Assembly (NCBI RefSeq): GCF_033304595.1
Contig: NZ_CP116341.1
Span: 1,221,001 to 1,285,000, forward strand
Length of the DNA stretch: 64,000 nucleotides
Source: Sporosarcina jeotgali
GTDB lineage: Bacteria; Bacillota; Bacilli; Bacillales_A; Planococcaceae
Reading direction: 5' to 3'
Shown: piece by piece, positions 34,197 to 43,700 of the stretch
Layout: every line of letters begins with the position of its first letter
Numbering within the stretch: the first letter of the stretch is position 1
Made by a program: the position numbers and the translations under genes
The notes under the pieces: generated by a model
What the model was told of the DNA's origin: nothing
The model's input: only the letters and a program-made list of their open reading frames with translations
Database searches by the model: none

Positions 34197-36827
34197 ATGA
34201 AATCACTGACAGCATCTGAAATACGCAGTTTGTTTTTAGAGTACTTTAAAGAAAAGGGCCATAGTATCGAGCCATCAGCACCACTCGTTCCAATCGATGA
34301 TGCTTCGCTTTTATGGATTAATAGCGGTGTCGCAACACTTAAGAAATATTTCGATGGTCGTGTTGTTCCAGAAAATCCGCGGATCGTCAACGCTCAAAAG
34401 TCTATTCGTACAAATGATATTGAAAACGTCGGAAAAACTGCGCGCCACCATACGTTCTTCGAAATGCTCGGGAACTTTTCTATTGGCGACTATTTCAAAG
34501 AAGAAGCAATTGTTTACGCATGGGAATTCTTAACGCATCCCGATTGGATTGGATTTAATCCTGAGTTGTTATCCATTACGGTCCATCCGGAAGATGAAGA
34601 AGCATATACAATCTGGAAAGAGAAAGTTGGTTTGCCTGAGGAGCGGATCATTCGTCTGGAAGGAAACTTCTGGGATATTGGAGAAGGACCAAGCGGACCA
34701 AACTCTGAAATTTTCTATGACCGCGGACCTTCTTACGGAGATGACTTCTCTGATCCGGAACTTTATCCAGGCGGAGAAAATGACCGCTATTTAGAAATTT
34801 GGAACTTAGTATTCTCGGAATTTAACCACAATCCAGACCATACGTACACACCGCTGCCAAAGAAAAACATTGATACGGGAATGGGTCTGGAGCGAATGGC
34901 TTCTGTATTACAAGAAGTTCCAACAAACTTCGATACGGATCTTTTCTTGCCGATCATTCATGCAGTTGAAAAAGTTTCCGGCGAAGCTTATGGTGAGAAT
35001 GCTGTAAAAGATACAGCGTTTAAAGTAATTGCAGATCATATCCGTACGGTTGCATTCGCTATCGGTGACGGTGCGCTTCCTTCAAACGAGGGAAGAGGAT
35101 ACGTGCTTAGACGTCTCTTGCGACGTGCTGTACGATTTGCAAAACAACTTGGCATAGATCGTCCGTTCATGTATGACCTTGTTCCTGTTGTGGCTGACAA
35201 AATGGCTGATTTCTATCCGCAGGTAAAAGAAAAACAAGAATTCATCATGAAAGTCGTGAAAAATGAAGAAGATCGTTTCCATGAAACATTAACAGAAGGC
35301 ATGAGTATGCTGAGCGGTATTTTAGCAAAAGCGAAAACTGCGCAACAGCCAACTGTATCTGGTGCAGATGCATTCAGACTGTATGATACTTACGGATTCC
35401 CTTTTGAGTTGACTGAAGAATTTGCAGAAGAAGCAGGAGTCGCAGTGGACGAAGCTGGTTTCCGTAATGAAATGGAAGCACAGCGAAAGCGTGCACGAAG
35501 CGCCCGTCAGGATGTAGACTCTATGCACGTTCAATCCGGAGTACTTGGCGATATCCATGAATCCAGTGAATTCATTGGGTATGATCAGTTGGAAAGTGAA
35601 TCCAAAATTGTTGTCCTCTTAAAAGATGGAGAACTGGTTGAGCGCGCAATTATTGAAGATGAAATTCAATTTGTTCTCGACCGCACTCCGTTTTATGCTG
35701 AAAGCGGGGGGCAAATCGCAGATAAAGGAATGATCGCGAATGATTCATTTTCTGCAGAAGTCCTATCCGTTAAGAAAGCACCAAATGGACAGCATTTGCA
35801 TACGGCAATTGTCCGTTCAGGTGAAGTAACACCATCAACGTTTGTCCGGGCACAAGTGAATAAAGCAGATCGTTCATTGACTGTTAAGAATCATACGGCA
35901 ACACATTTATTGCATAAAGCATTGAAAACTGTACTTGGAGATCATGTTAACCAAGCAGGTTCTTATGTAGGGCCAGATCGCCTTCGCTTTGACTTCTCGC
36001 ATTTTGGACAAGTCACGAAAGAGGAATTAGAGCAAATCGAACAGATCGTGAACGAAAAGATTTGGGAAGATATCGCGGTTTCAATTGAACAAAAAGGGAT
36101 TGAAGAAGCGAAGGAAATGGGTGCAATGGCGTTGTTTGGAGAAAAGTACGGTGACGTCGTACGTGTCGTGTCTGTAGGGGACTACTCGCTAGAGCTCTGT
36201 GGCGGATGTCACGTTCATTCTAGCGGAGAAATCGGTGTCTTCAAGATTGAATCAGAAGGCGGTATCGGTGCAGGAACCCGCCGAATTGAAGCTGTGACTG
36301 CAAAACAGGCATATCGTTCATTTAAAGATGAAGAGGCGGTTTTAATTGAAACTTCGTCACTTCTTAAAACCAATCCGAAAGAGCTTGCGGCTAAAGCAGC
36401 ATCTTTCCTTGGTGAATTGAAGGAATTGCAGCGTGAAAACGAGTCACTTTCTGCAAAACTGGGAAATAGCCAGTTGACCGACGTGTTAGCGAACGCAAAA
36501 CAGATTGACGATATGACAGTTATTGCTGCGCGTGTCGATACAAAAGATAATAATGCGCTGCGTCAAATGATTGATGAACTAAAACAAAAGGTAGAAAAAG
36601 GTGTAATCGTATTAGGTGCAGCCTCTGAAGGCAAAGTTATGCTTGCGGCAGGAGTTACTGATGACTTGAAAGGTCAACAGCATGCAGGAAAAATTGTCAG
36701 CCATGCGGCTTCATTATGCGGAGGTAAAGGCGGCGGCCGCCCTGATATGGCAATGGCTGGAGCGAAAGACGCCTCAAAACTTGATGAAGCGCTTCTTTCC
36801 GTGTATGATTATGTCAAATCTGTTTAA
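34197..36827 (+). CDS. alaS: Alanyl-tRNA synthetase
   Basis: An 876-residue class II synthetase with aminoacylation domain, editing domain and C-Ala domain. Landmarks are the N-terminal [11 protein letters not shown], the editing-site H-T-A-T-H-L-L-H (near 35895), the zinc site C-G-G-C-H (near 36200), and the C-terminal G-G-K-G-G-G-R-P-D. The ATG at 34197 has AAGGAGG at optimal spacing; two TTG codons directly before it are unlikely starts. Controlled by the T-box upstream. Confidence 0.97.
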   Translation: MKSLTASEIRSLFLEYFKEKGHSIEPSAPLVPIDDASLLWINSGVATLKKYFDGRVVPENPRIVNAQKSIRTNDIENVGKTARHHTFFEMLGNFSIGDYFKEEAIVYAWEFLTHPDWIGFNPELLSITVHPEDEEAYTIWKEKVGLPEERIIRLEGNFWDIGEGPSGPNSEIFYDRGPSYGDDFSDPELYPGGENDRYLEIWNLVFSEFNHNPDHTYTPLPKKNIDTGMGLERMASVLQEVPTNFDTDLFLPIIHAVEKVSGEAYGENAVKDTAFKVIADHIRTVAFAIGDGALPSNEGRGYVLRRLLRRAVRFAKQLGIDRPFMYDLVPVVADKMADFYPQVKEKQEFIMKVVKNEEDRFHETLTEGMSMLSGILAKAKTAQQPTVSGADAFRLYDTYGFPFELTEEFAEEAGVAVDEAGFRNEMEAQRKRARSARQDVDSMHVQSGVLGDIHESSEFIGYDQLESESKIVVLLKDGELVERAIIEDEIQFVLDRTPFYAESGGQIADKGMIANDSFSAEVLSVKKAPNGQHLHTAIVRSGEVTPSTFVRAQVNKADRSLTVKNHTATHLLHKALKTVLGDHVNQAGSYVGPDRLRFDFSHFGQVTKEELEQIEQIVNEKIWEDIAVSIEQKGIEEAKEMGAMALFGEKYGDVVRVVSVGDYSLELCGGCHVHSSGEIGVFKIESEGGIGAGTRRIEAVTAKQAYRSFKDEEAVLIETSSLLKTNPKELAAKAASFLGELKELQRENESLSAKLGNSQLTDVLANAKQIDDMTVIAARVDTKDNNALRQMIDELKQKVEKGVIVLGAASEGKVMLAAGVTDDLKGQQHAGKIVSHAASLCGGKGGGRPDMAMAGAKDASKLDEALLSVYDYVKSV

Positions 36828-36911
36828 CTGAATCCGGCTGCTGAAAGTATGGCTTGTAAGGGTCATAATATTGGTCAGCCGATCGGACAAATTGAAAGCG
36901 GGGTGTCGATT

Positions 36912-37184
36912 GTGAATTCATATGACAAAACGATGAAGTTCAATTTTCCTGAGGAATCGATGGAGCAAGAGGTCAAACAGGTGATGCTCCACGTGTACAA
37001 GGCATTAGAGGAAAAAGGATACAACCCCATTAATCAGCTTGTTGGCTACTTGCTCTCAGGCGATCCTGCTTATATCCCACGCCACGAGGACGCGCGTAAT
37101 ATGGTCCGTAAATTGGAGCGGGATGAAATTTTGGAGGAACTTGTAAAGTTCTATGTCCGTGAAAACGGAGGCAGTAAGAAGTGA
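36912..37184 (+). CDS. IreB-family regulatory protein (YrzL, UPF0297)
   Basis: A 90-residue protein. [12 protein letters not shown] and [11 protein letters not shown] are family signatures. In Enterococcus IreB is a phosphorylation target of the Ser/Thr kinase IreK and affects cephalosporin resistance. The gene sits between alaS and ruvX throughout Firmicutes. The GTG at 36912 gives the usual length; an ATG at 36849 would add 21 unconserved residues. Its stop codon overlaps the ruvX start (GTGA). Confidence 0.88.
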   Translation: MNSYDKTMKFNFPEESMEQEVKQVMLHVYKALEEKGYNPINQLVGYLLSGDPAYIPRHEDARNMVRKLERDEILEELVKFYVRENGGSKK

Positions 37185-37600
37185 GAGCGATGGGCTTAGA
37201 TGTAGGATCTAAAACAGTGGGCGTCGCAATTAGCGATGCCATGGGCTGGACAGCTCAAGGAATTGAAACTGTCCAAATTGACGAAGAATCGGGTAATTTA
37301 GGTATGAAGCGGATCAAAGAACTGGTCAAAGAGTATAATGTCAGTTCGTTTGTTGTCGGTCATCCTAAAAACATGAATAACTCGATTGGTCCTCGAGCAG
37401 AGGCTTCTGAAAGATATGCCCAGTTACTAGAAGAAAAATTCAATATGCCTGCCATCCTTTGGGATGAACGGATGACTACAATGGCCGCAGAACGGATGTT
37501 AATCGAAGCGGACGTAAGTCGTAAAAAGCGGAAGACTGTTATCGATAAGATGGCAGCAGTCATGATTCTTCAAGGATATCTTGACTCAAAAACTACATGA
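37181..37600 (+). CDS. ruvX: Holliday junction resolvase-like / pre-16S rRNA nuclease RuvX (YqgF)
   Basis: A 139-residue RNase H-fold nuclease of the YqgF family. [13 protein letters not shown] has the first catalytic Asp, and G-H-P-K-N-M and D-E-R-M-T-T-M-A-A follow. In E. coli YqgF matures the 5' end of 16S rRNA; a recombination role is also proposed. It starts with GTG inside the ireB stop and is followed 9 bases later by yrzB. Confidence 0.92.
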   Translation: MRAMGLDVGSKTVGVAISDAMGWTAQGIETVQIDEESGNLGMKRIKELVKEYNVSSFVVGHPKNMNNSIGPRAEASERYAQLLEEKFNMPAILWDERMTTMAAERMLIEADVSRKKRKTVIDKMAAVMILQGYLDSKTT

Positions 37601-37609
37601 GGTGATCAA

Positions 37610-37906
37610 ATGGAACACGGTATGGAAACAATGACAATTGTAGATGAAAAAGGACAAGAACATGTATGTGAAGTGATTTTCACATTCGAATCAGAAGACT
37701 ATGGTAAATCATATGTACTTTATCATGTACTTGGTGACGAGTCTGAAAACGAAGACGAAGAAATTGAAATCTTTGCTTCCAGCTTCGTCCCTTCTGAAGA
37801 CGGAGAAGATGGGGATCTAATGCCTGTCGAATCAGACGAAGAGTGGGAAATGATCGAAGAAGTTTTCGGTACATTCTTGGACGAGCAAGACGAAGACGAA
37901 GAGTAA
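37610..37906 (+). CDS. yrzB: DUF1292 protein YrzB
   Basis: A 98-residue, very acidic protein (C-terminus mostly Glu and Asp). [10 protein letters not shown] and [10 protein letters not shown] are typical of the DUF1292 family, always found at this place after ruvX. Function unknown. GAGGTGATCAA precedes the ATG. It closes the alaS-ireB-ruvX-yrzB operon, followed by a strong terminator. Confidence 0.88.
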   Translation: MEHGMETMTIVDEKGQEHVCEVIFTFESEDYGKSYVLYHVLGDESENEDEEIEIFASSFVPSEDGEDGDLMPVESDEEWEMIEEVFGTFLDEQDEDEE

Positions 37907-37921
37907 GCCATATGCGCACGT

Positions 37922-37951
37922 ACGGAACGGTGCACACCGTTCCGTTTTTTT
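37922..37951 (+). terminator. Terminator after yrzB
   Basis: 11-base perfect arms ACGGAACGGTG/CACCGTTCCGT, then seven T. Confidence 0.93.
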
Positions 37952-38019
37952 CATTGCAGACGATTGGTTGCGCTAAGTCAGCTGGCCAGTGATACAACGA
38001 GAAAGAGGTGACCTTCCAT

Positions 38020-39144
38020 ATGGCGAAGGGTTCAAAAAAAGAAGTGATGTTTGAACGCATGCAAGAACAGAAAAAGGAAGTTAAAGTCGTACGCAAAATT
38101 GTCTTTTGGATTGCGATTGCATTGATTCTAATTGTTGCTATTGGTGGATTCTTCACTTATCGATACATAAAAGGTGCCTTGGAACCAATGGAAGCAGATT
38201 CCGAAAAAACGGTTGCAGTGGAAATTCCTATCGGTTCAGGATTGGATACAATCTCTCAAGTTCTTGAAGAAAAAGGGTTGATTAAAAACGCTAAAATCTT
38301 CAAGTATTATGCGAAAGTGAACAACGAAGCAGACTTTCAAGCAGGTACTTACGAATTGTCCAAGGCCATGACCCCTAATGAGCTACTCAAAAGTTTGAAG
38401 ACGGGAAAAGTCTATCGCACACCTGTGTTCACCATGACGATTCCTGAAGGATTAACAGTCGACCAAATCGCGGAACGCGTAGAAGCAAAAACCAAAATAC
38501 CAAAAGAAGAGTTTATCACTTATATTGATTCGGATGAGACAATCGCGAACTTGCAAGCTGTCTATCCCGAAATTATTTCGGATGAAGTGAAAAACGAAAA
38601 TATCCGTCACCCGCTAGAGGGCTACTTGTTCCCTGCGACGTACCCATTCTATGAAGAAGAACCAACCGTGCAAACGGTTGTAGAAACACTTATAGAAGGT
38701 ACAAAGGCTAATGTCACACCTTATCTAGCCGCTCTTGAAGAGAATGGGAAGTCGGTTCACTGGCTGCTGACGTTTGCATCATTGCTTGAACGCGAAGCAA
38801 CTGCACAAGCGGATCGTCAGACAATCGCAAGCGTCTTTAACAATCGTTTAGAAGAAGGCATGCCTCTGCAAACGGACCCAACCGTTCTTTATTCATTAGG
38901 AGAGCATAAAGACAAAGTGTCTTTGAAGGATCTGGAAGTTAAAAATGCTTACAATACGTATCAGAACAAAGGATTGCCGCCTGGTCCGATTGCAGCGCCC
39001 GGTGCAGCATCGATTGAGGCTGTAATCGATCCTTCTCATACAAAGTATTTTTATTTCCTAGCAGATGAAACTGGGAAAAACCACTTTGCTAAGACGTATG
39101 ATGAGCACTTGAAGCTAAAAGCGCAATATATAGATGGTAAGTAA
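38020..39144 (+). CDS. mltG: Endolytic murein transglycosylase MltG
   Basis: A 374-residue membrane-anchored YceG-family enzyme that cuts nascent glycan strands and sets their length. A basic N-terminus precedes one membrane segment (about residues 25-48). A LysM-like region is followed by the catalytic domain, with the key Glu in L-L-E-R-E-A and the motifs N-R-L-E-E-G-M-P-L-Q-T-D-P-T-V and G-L-P-P-G-P-I. The ATG at 38020 follows GAGGTGACC; a GTG at 38008 is less likely. B. subtilis YrrL holds the same place. Confidence 0.93.
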   Translation: MAKGSKKEVMFERMQEQKKEVKVVRKIVFWIAIALILIVAIGGFFTYRYIKGALEPMEADSEKTVAVEIPIGSGLDTISQVLEEKGLIKNAKIFKYYAKVNNEADFQAGTYELSKAMTPNELLKSLKTGKVYRTPVFTMTIPEGLTVDQIAERVEAKTKIPKEEFITYIDSDETIANLQAVYPEIISDEVKNENIRHPLEGYLFPATYPFYEEEPTVQTVVETLIEGTKANVTPYLAALEENGKSVHWLLTFASLLEREATAQADRQTIASVFNNRLEEGMPLQTDPTVLYSLGEHKDKVSLKDLEVKNAYNTYQNKGLPPGPIAAPGAASIEAVIDPSHTKYFYFLADETGKNHFAKTYDEHLKLKAQYIDGK

Positions 39145-39167
39145 AACAGCAGGATGGAGTTAGGAAA

Positions 39168-39806
39168 ATGTCGAATTATGAATCATACAGGTTGAACTTC
39201 GAGAAGGAATTGGATCCAATTGTGCAAGAAATGGAAGAGGATGCTCAGGAGCATTTTGTTCCGATCATGGAGCGCAGTGGAATCGAGACGTTTATCGGCT
39301 TATTGAGTATTCAAAAGCCGACTGCGCTGCTTGAAATCGGAAGCGCGATTGGCTATTCTGCGATTCGTCTTGCACAAGCAAATCCAGAGTTGCATATCGC
39401 CACAATTGAACGCGATGAGGAAAGACATGCGAAGGCAGTGCACTACATTCAACGTGCCAATTTGAATGACCGGATTTCACTGTTTAAGGATGATGCGTTG
39501 ACTTTTGACACATCTGCACTTCCCTTTGATCACTTTGATGCTTGCTTTATAGATGCTGCCAAGGGTCAGTATAAGCGCTTCTTTGAGAAGTATGAACCAC
39601 TCGTGAAGACTGGCGGCATCATTTATTGCGACAACATGTTTATGCATGGAATGGTGTTTTTAGAAGAACAGGAAGTGCCGAAACGCAATCGGACAATGAT
39701 TCGTAATCTAAAAGCCTTTACAGAATGGATAATGGGAAATACCGCGTTCGAAACTTCCTTGCTTCCTGTAGGAGACGGAATTTTAATCGCCCGTAAAAAT
39801 TCATAA
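39168..39806 (+). CDS. SAM-dependent O-methyltransferase (YrrM / TrmR-like)
   Basis: A 212-residue class I methyltransferase of the catechol O-methyltransferase-like group. The SAM site is L-E-I-G-S-A-I-G-Y-S-A-I, and the metal-binding acidic residues are D-A-C-F-I-D-A-A-K-G and C-D-N-M. B. subtilis YrrM (TrmR) methylates 5-hydroxyuridine of tRNA; the close match in place and motifs makes that role likely here. It is 33 bases before udk. The peptidase genes yrrN and yrrO that separate the two in B. subtilis are missing. Confidence 0.85.
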   Translation: MSNYESYRLNFEKELDPIVQEMEEDAQEHFVPIMERSGIETFIGLLSIQKPTALLEIGSAIGYSAIRLAQANPELHIATIERDEERHAKAVHYIQRANLNDRISLFKDDALTFDTSALPFDHFDACFIDAAKGQYKRFFEKYEPLVKTGGIIYCDNMFMHGMVFLEEQEVPKRNRTMIRNLKAFTEWIMGNTAFETSLLPVGDGILIARKNS

Positions 39807-39839
39807 ATTCGCATCAGCTACAGAGGAGGAAAAAGTAAA

Positions 39840-40478
39840 ATGGGAACGCAAAAACCATTGGTCATCGGTATCGCTGGAGGCTCAGGTTCAGGGAAAACAA
39901 GTGTTACTAAAAAGATTCATCACGTTTTTCAAGAGCACTCTGTTGTCGTAATCGAACAAGATTTTTACTATAAAGATCAGTCACACTTGGAATTTGAAGA
40001 ACGCCTGGCGACGAATTATGATCATCCGCTTGCATTTGATACGGACTTATTGATTGAGGATTTGGAAAAACTCCTGATTCGCCAGTCAATTGAAAAACCT
40101 GTCTATGATTATGCTTTGCATACACGATCAAGCGAAAAAATCGCTATTGAACCGAAAGATGTAATTATTCTAGAAGGAATTCTAATCCTCGAAGACAAGC
40201 GCTTACGAAACCTGATGGATATTAAGCTATTTGTCGATACAGATGCAGATTTACGCATTATCAGAAGGATTTTGCGCGATATTAATGACCGGGGAAGAAC
40301 TATCGAATCGGTTATTGATCAGTATATGAGTGTGGTTAGACCCATGCACAATCAATTCATTGAACCTACCAAGCGATATGCAGACATTATCATTCCTGAG
40401 GGCGGCCATAATGAAGTCGCGATTGACCTAATGGTAACGAAAATAAAAACAATTCTTGATTCTGGTAATGATTTGTAA
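39840..40478 (+). CDS. udk: Uridine/cytidine kinase
   Basis: A 212-residue nucleoside kinase of the pyrimidine salvage pathway. The P-loop is [16 protein letters not shown] and D-H-P-L-A-F-D-T line the substrate site, and [12 protein letters not shown] is the lid. GAGGAGG precedes the ATG. It lies between yrrM and greA as in B. subtilis. Confidence 0.95.
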   Translation: MGTQKPLVIGIAGGSGSGKTSVTKKIHHVFQEHSVVVIEQDFYYKDQSHLEFEERLATNYDHPLAFDTDLLIEDLEKLLIRQSIEKPVYDYALHTRSSEKIAIEPKDVIILEGILILEDKRLRNLMDIKLFVDTDADLRIIRRILRDINDRGRTIESVIDQYMSVVRPMHNQFIEPTKRYADIIIPEGGHNEVAIDLMVTKIKTILDSGNDL

Positions 40479-40511
40479 TATGATGTTGTCAGATATTCAT
40501 ATAGTAAACAC

Positions 40512-40555
40512 TATGTCGCATACCTTTTTCGAGGTGCGACATATTATTTTGATGA
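40512..40555 (+). other. Hairpin between udk and greA
   Basis: ATGTCGCA (40513-40520) pairs with TGCGACAT (40535-40542), extended by ACC/GGT with one bulge, then an AT-rich tail with only a broken T run. It could be a weak terminator or an mRNA processing site. Confidence 0.45.
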
Positions 40556-40579
40556 TTTTGCAAAATGAGGAGTGAGGAA

Positions 40580-41053
40580 ATGGTTTCTGAAAAAAAATAT
40601 CCAATGACTGTTTCAGGCAAACAGAAATTAGAAGATGAACTAGAATTTCTTAAGACAGTAAAACGTAAAGAAGTTGTGGAGCGCATTAAAATTGCTCGCA
40701 GTTACGGAGACCTGTCTGAGAACTCTGAGTACGATTCAGCGAAAGAAGACCAAGCATTCATTGAAGGAAAGATTTCGTCTCTTGAATCGATGATCCGCAA
40801 CTCTGTAATTATCTCTGAAGATTCACGTACTGAAGAAGCACAACTCGGCAGCACAGTAACGTTTAAAGAAATCCCTGATGGGGAAGTTGAAACGTATACG
40901 ATTGTCGGATCCGCTGAAGCTGACCCGTTAGAAGGGCTGATTTCCAATGATTCACCTATTGCCAAGGGGATTCTTGGCCGAAAAAAAGGAGATCAGGTGA
41001 AAATCATCACACCTGGCGGCGAGATGCAAGTTGAAATCACAGAAGTGAAGTAA
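40580..41053 (+). CDS. greA: Transcription elongation factor GreA
   Basis: A 157-residue factor that rescues backtracked RNA polymerase by stimulating transcript cleavage. The N-terminal coiled coil ends in the acidic tip [14 protein letters not shown], which carries the catalytic acids. The C-terminal FKBP-like domain follows (about residues 80-157). The ATG at 40580 has AGGAG upstream; an ATG at 40565 would place that site inside the gene. A clear terminator follows. Confidence 0.96.
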   Translation: MVSEKKYPMTVSGKQKLEDELEFLKTVKRKEVVERIKIARSYGDLSENSEYDSAKEDQAFIEGKISSLESMIRNSVIISEDSRTEEAQLGSTVTFKEIPDGEVETYTIVGSAEADPLEGLISNDSPIAKGILGRKKGDQVKIITPGGEMQVEITEVK

Positions 41054-41062
41054 CACAGAGAT

Positions 41063-41092
41063 GCCGCCTTCAAACTAAAGGCGGCTTTTTTT
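41063..41092 (+). terminator. Terminator after greA
   Basis: GCCGCCTT/AAGGCGGC stem, seven-base loop, then seven T. Confidence 0.93.
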
Positions 41093-41157
41093 GTGAAACA
41101 TCCCACATGGAGAAACGTCCAATCGGTAAAGCGTGGAACTAGAGGAGATGATTTCAA

Positions 41158-41877
41158 ATGAGTGAACAAAAACCTGAACTTTCAAGGGTGCGCCGGAAGC
41201 GGCAGAATAATAAGGGCAATAAGATGTTGAATTGGATGATTGCAATCGTTGTATTGCTAATAGTACTTGTAGGTGTCAAAATCCTATCAAGTGACAGCAC
41301 ACCAGAAAACAAAGAAGCAGCTATAACTGAAACAACTCCGGATGATGAAACGGGCAGCATTGTAAGTAGTGATGATGAAACTGAGGCTGAAAACAATTCA
41401 GGGAGTTCAGATCAAGCTGATGACTCTGAGGACGATGACTCATCTAAAGAAGGAACAGTCAGTGACGAATCTGGTGACTCTGAGGATAGTGGCGATTCAT
41501 CACAAAAGAAAGAGGACAAAAAAGAAGGAACAGTTACATATACTGCCAGTGAAGATGCTGTTGTGGATGAAACAGTTTCAAACACATCGTGGGAGCCTGT
41601 AGGAACGTCGCAGTCGGGGAATCACGTTTCCCAGTATGATGGTAAGTCTATTGACTGGAAAGAGAAACAGAAAGCGCTGGCGTATGCGACAGGTATGTCT
41701 GAAAACGAATTGATTTTCTGGAAGATTAAAAATGGGGGGAGCCCGCAAAAGTCGATTGGGATTGTTTCTTCAAAAGATAAATCTAAAAAATATCGAGTCT
41801 ATTTAGAATGGGTTGACGGCGAAGGCTGGAAACCAACACAAATGGACGTATTGAATACACTAGACTTTGACTACTAA
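41158..41877 (+). CDS. yrrS: YrrS-like membrane protein (DUF1510)
   Basis: A 239-residue bitopic protein: basic cytoplasmic start, one membrane segment (about residues 21-42), and a long extracellular linker of Asp, Glu and Ser (about residues 50-130). A conserved C-terminal domain follows, with W-E-P-V-G-T-S-Q and Y-L-E-W-V-D-G-E-G-W. B. subtilis YrrS has the same place after greA and the same plan; a link with cell-wall synthesis has been proposed there. It lies 30 bases upstream of mtnN. Confidence 0.85.
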   Translation: MSEQKPELSRVRRKRQNNKGNKMLNWMIAIVVLLIVLVGVKILSSDSTPENKEAAITETTPDDETGSIVSSDDETEAENNSGSSDQADDSEDDDSSKEGTVSDESGDSEDSGDSSQKKEDKKEGTVTYTASEDAVVDETVSNTSWEPVGTSQSGNHVSQYDGKSIDWKEKQKALAYATGMSENELIFWKIKNGGSPQKSIGIVSSKDKSKKYRVYLEWVDGEGWKPTQMDVLNTLDFDY

Positions 41878-41906
41878 TTGGTGAAGAACAGATGGGGGAC
41901 AAAATG

Positions 41907-42599
41907 ATGAAGGTTGGAATAATCGGTGCAATGGAAGAGGAAGTTACAATCCTTAAAAATCAGTTTCAGTCAGCACGGCACACAGAAATTGCGGGCTATG
42001 AATTTAGTGAAGGGACGCTGGATGGCCGGGAAGTGGTCCTCGTAAAAAGTGGCATTGGTAAAGTGAATGCCGCAGTGGCAACTACTTTATTGCTCCAATT
42101 GTTCAAACCTGACGCTGTATTGAACACAGGATCTGCAGGGGGGATAGGTGAAAACTTAGAAGTCGGAACAGTAGTGTTGTCAAAAGACGTTACACATCAT
42201 GATGTGGACGTGACAGCTTTTGGGTATGCACTCGGTCAAGTACCAGGAGGCCCAGTCACTTATTTGGCAGATGAGCAGCTGCTCCTTGCAGCTGCGAAAG
42301 CAGTTGAAGACATTGGAAAGCATGCACATGCTACTGGACTTATCGCCTCAGGAGATGTGTTTATGAGCGATCCGGCACGAGTATATAATGTGAAGCAGCA
42401 GTTTCCTGAACTTATCGCTGCAGAAATGGAAGCTGCAGCTGTCGCACAAGTGTGTCAAGAGTATAAAGTGCCATTCGTTGTCATTCGAGCACTTTCAGAT
42501 ATTGCTGGAAAAGAATCATCGTTATCCTTCGATGAGTTCCTTCCGGCAGCTGCACAACATTCTTCAGAAGTTGTTCGCCAAGTCATCTCGAAACTTTAA
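41907..42599 (+). CDS. mtnN: 5'-methylthioadenosine/S-adenosylhomocysteine nucleosidase
   Basis: A 230-residue nucleosidase that removes adenine from methylthioadenosine and S-adenosylhomocysteine, feeding methionine recycling. M-K-V-G-I-I-G-A-M-E-E-E-V opens the chain with the catalytic Glu. S-G-I-G-K-V-N-A-A binds substrate, and the catalytic Asp lies in R-A-L-S-D-I-A. Three possible ATGs (41892, 41904, 41907); 41907 has GGGGG 8 bases upstream and gives the usual length. yrrT, mccA and mccB, which flank mtnN in B. subtilis, are absent. Confidence 0.94.
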   Translation: MKVGIIGAMEEEVTILKNQFQSARHTEIAGYEFSEGTLDGREVVLVKSGIGKVNAAVATTLLLQLFKPDAVLNTGSAGGIGENLEVGTVVLSKDVTHHDVDVTAFGYALGQVPGGPVTYLADEQLLLAAAKAVEDIGKHAHATGLIASGDVFMSDPARVYNVKQQFPELIAAEMEAAAVAQVCQEYKVPFVVIRALSDIAGKESSLSFDEFLPAAAQHSSEVVRQVISKL

Positions 42600-42616
42600 C
42601 ACATTCGTGGTAAACT
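42588..42616 (+). promoter_or_regulatory. Putative sigma-A promoter of the 26-codon ORF
   Basis: TCGAAA, 17-base spacer, TAAACT with TG-N before it (extended -10). The -35 lies inside the end of mtnN. Confidence 0.4.
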
Positions 42617-42663
42617 GAACATAAGTAGTAGAACCTAATTCATGGAGCGAGGAGGCAACTAGT

Positions 42664-42744
42664 ATGTTATTTTTAATGTTAGGCGCATTTGTCGTCACGA
42701 CCGCTCTTACAGGCGTGATCTACTTTGAAGTAAAAGCTGATTGA
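42664..42744 (+). CDS. Small single-pass membrane peptide, 26 residues
   Basis: An ATG with a strong ribosome binding site (GGAGG at 42651-42655, 8 bases upstream) opens a 26-codon frame. It reads as about 22 hydrophobic residues (L-F-L-M-L-G-A-F-V-V-T-T-A-L-T-G-V-I-Y-F) ending E-V-K-A-D. It is bounded by a possible promoter and a perfect terminator, so it looks like a complete gene. Function unknown; such peptides often bind a larger membrane protein. I know no named family match. Between mtnN and the convergent sigK. Confidence 0.65.
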   Translation: MLFLMLGAFVVTTALTGVIYFEVKAD

Positions 42745-42757
42745 GGATAATCAGTGT

Positions 42758-42802
42758 AGACGTCTCCAGCGAGGGTACGAATGCTGGAGATGTCTTTTTT
42801 TC
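42758..42802 (+). terminator. Terminator after the small membrane peptide
   Basis: 13-base arms AGACGTCTCCAGC and GCTGGAGATGTCT (one G-T pair), 12-base loop, then a T run. Confidence 0.9.
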
Positions 42803-42816
42803 TATGGAGACCGCTG

Positions 42817-43521
42817 TTATTTTGAGTCTTGTTCTCGTTTAAACAACTGATACAATTTAACAATCGCTCTTTTTTCAATTCTTGAGACGTAACTGCGAGA
42901 AATTTGAAGCTGATCTGCAATTTCTTTTTGTGTCATTGGTTTGTCGTTCAGTAAACCGAATCGCTTTTGGATGATTTCAAGTTCACGACCTTCTAATTTG
43001 TGCAAGTGGCGATAAAGCCGCTCTTTACGTTCATTTAGTTCTACTTGACCATGTGGAGACTCTTCGTCTGTTTGCAGCAAATCTGCAATTTCCAGAGACT
43101 GACCTTCACTATCCGTTCCGATCGGTTCGTATAAAGAGATATCTTTCTGTGTTTTTTTCTGGGTGCGCAGAAACATTAAAATCTCATTTTCAATACAGCG
43201 TGCAGCATAAGTGGCTAGTTTGGTTTTCCGGTCCGGCGTAAAGCTGGCGATAGCTTTCATTAGTCCGATTGTGCCTATAGAAATGTAATCGTCAAGCTGT
43301 TCGTGTTTTGGATGGAACTTCTTAACGATATGAGCAACGAGCCTCATATTGCGCTCGATCAGTTCATCACGGGCATCTTCGTCCCCTTGCGCCAGACGTT
43401 CGAGACAATCGGCTTCTTCTGCTTTTGATAGTGGGCGTTTAAATGCCTGACCGCGAATGTATCCTAAAACTGCCGGGATTTCGAGCCATAGTTGGACTAG
43501 AGCCATCACAAAGCCGCTCAA
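42817..43521 (-). CDS. sigK: Sporulation sigma factor SigK (intact, pro-form)
   Basis: A 234-residue late mother-cell sigma factor. A hydrophobic N-terminus of about 20 residues (F-V-M-A-L-V-Q-L-W-L-E-I-P-A-V-L-G-Y-I) is the pro-sequence removed by SpoIVFB. Region 2 contains R-L-V-A-H-I-V-K-K-F, I-G-T-I-G-L-M-K-A-I and T-Y-A-A-R-C-I-E-N-E. Region 4 has the helix-turn-helix S-R-S-Y-V-S-R-I-E-K-R-A. TTG at 43521 is the likely start: AGGAGG lies 8 bases upstream; the GTG at 43530 would sit inside that site. The frame is unbroken, with no skin-like insertion. A weak sigma-E-like match (AATATT, 15 bases, CGTCAAAT) lies about 43587-43616. Confidence 0.94.
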   Translation of the reverse strand: MSGFVMALVQLWLEIPAVLGYIRGQAFKRPLSKAEEADCLERLAQGDEDARDELIERNMRLVAHIVKKFHPKHEQLDDYISIGTIGLMKAIASFTPDRKTKLATYAARCIENEILMFLRTQKKTQKDISLYEPIGTDSEGQSLEIADLLQTDEESPHGQVELNERKERLYRHLHKLEGRELEIIQKRFGLLNDKPMTQKEIADQLQISRSYVSRIEKRAIVKLYQLFKREQDSK

Positions 43522-43657
43522 ATGATCCACCTCCTGTGTCGTTGTCTGACATCCTATGCGGTATTAAGATGGCGTATCACCGCTGAATTTGACGGACAGG
43601 CAGTTTTTGAATATTGCTGAAGCCCTCTCTGTGTCTTCAGGTATTCTTGCTCGGATA

Positions 43658-43666
43658 TGGTATAAT
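43658..43666 (+). promoter_or_regulatory. Extended -10 promoter of the yqeG operon
   Basis: TGGTATAAT: TG-N plus a perfect TATAAT, 35 bases before yqeG; no good -35. Confidence 0.6.
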
Positions 43667-43700
43667 AAGTGCGAATCAGCACAGTAATGGAGTGGATAAG

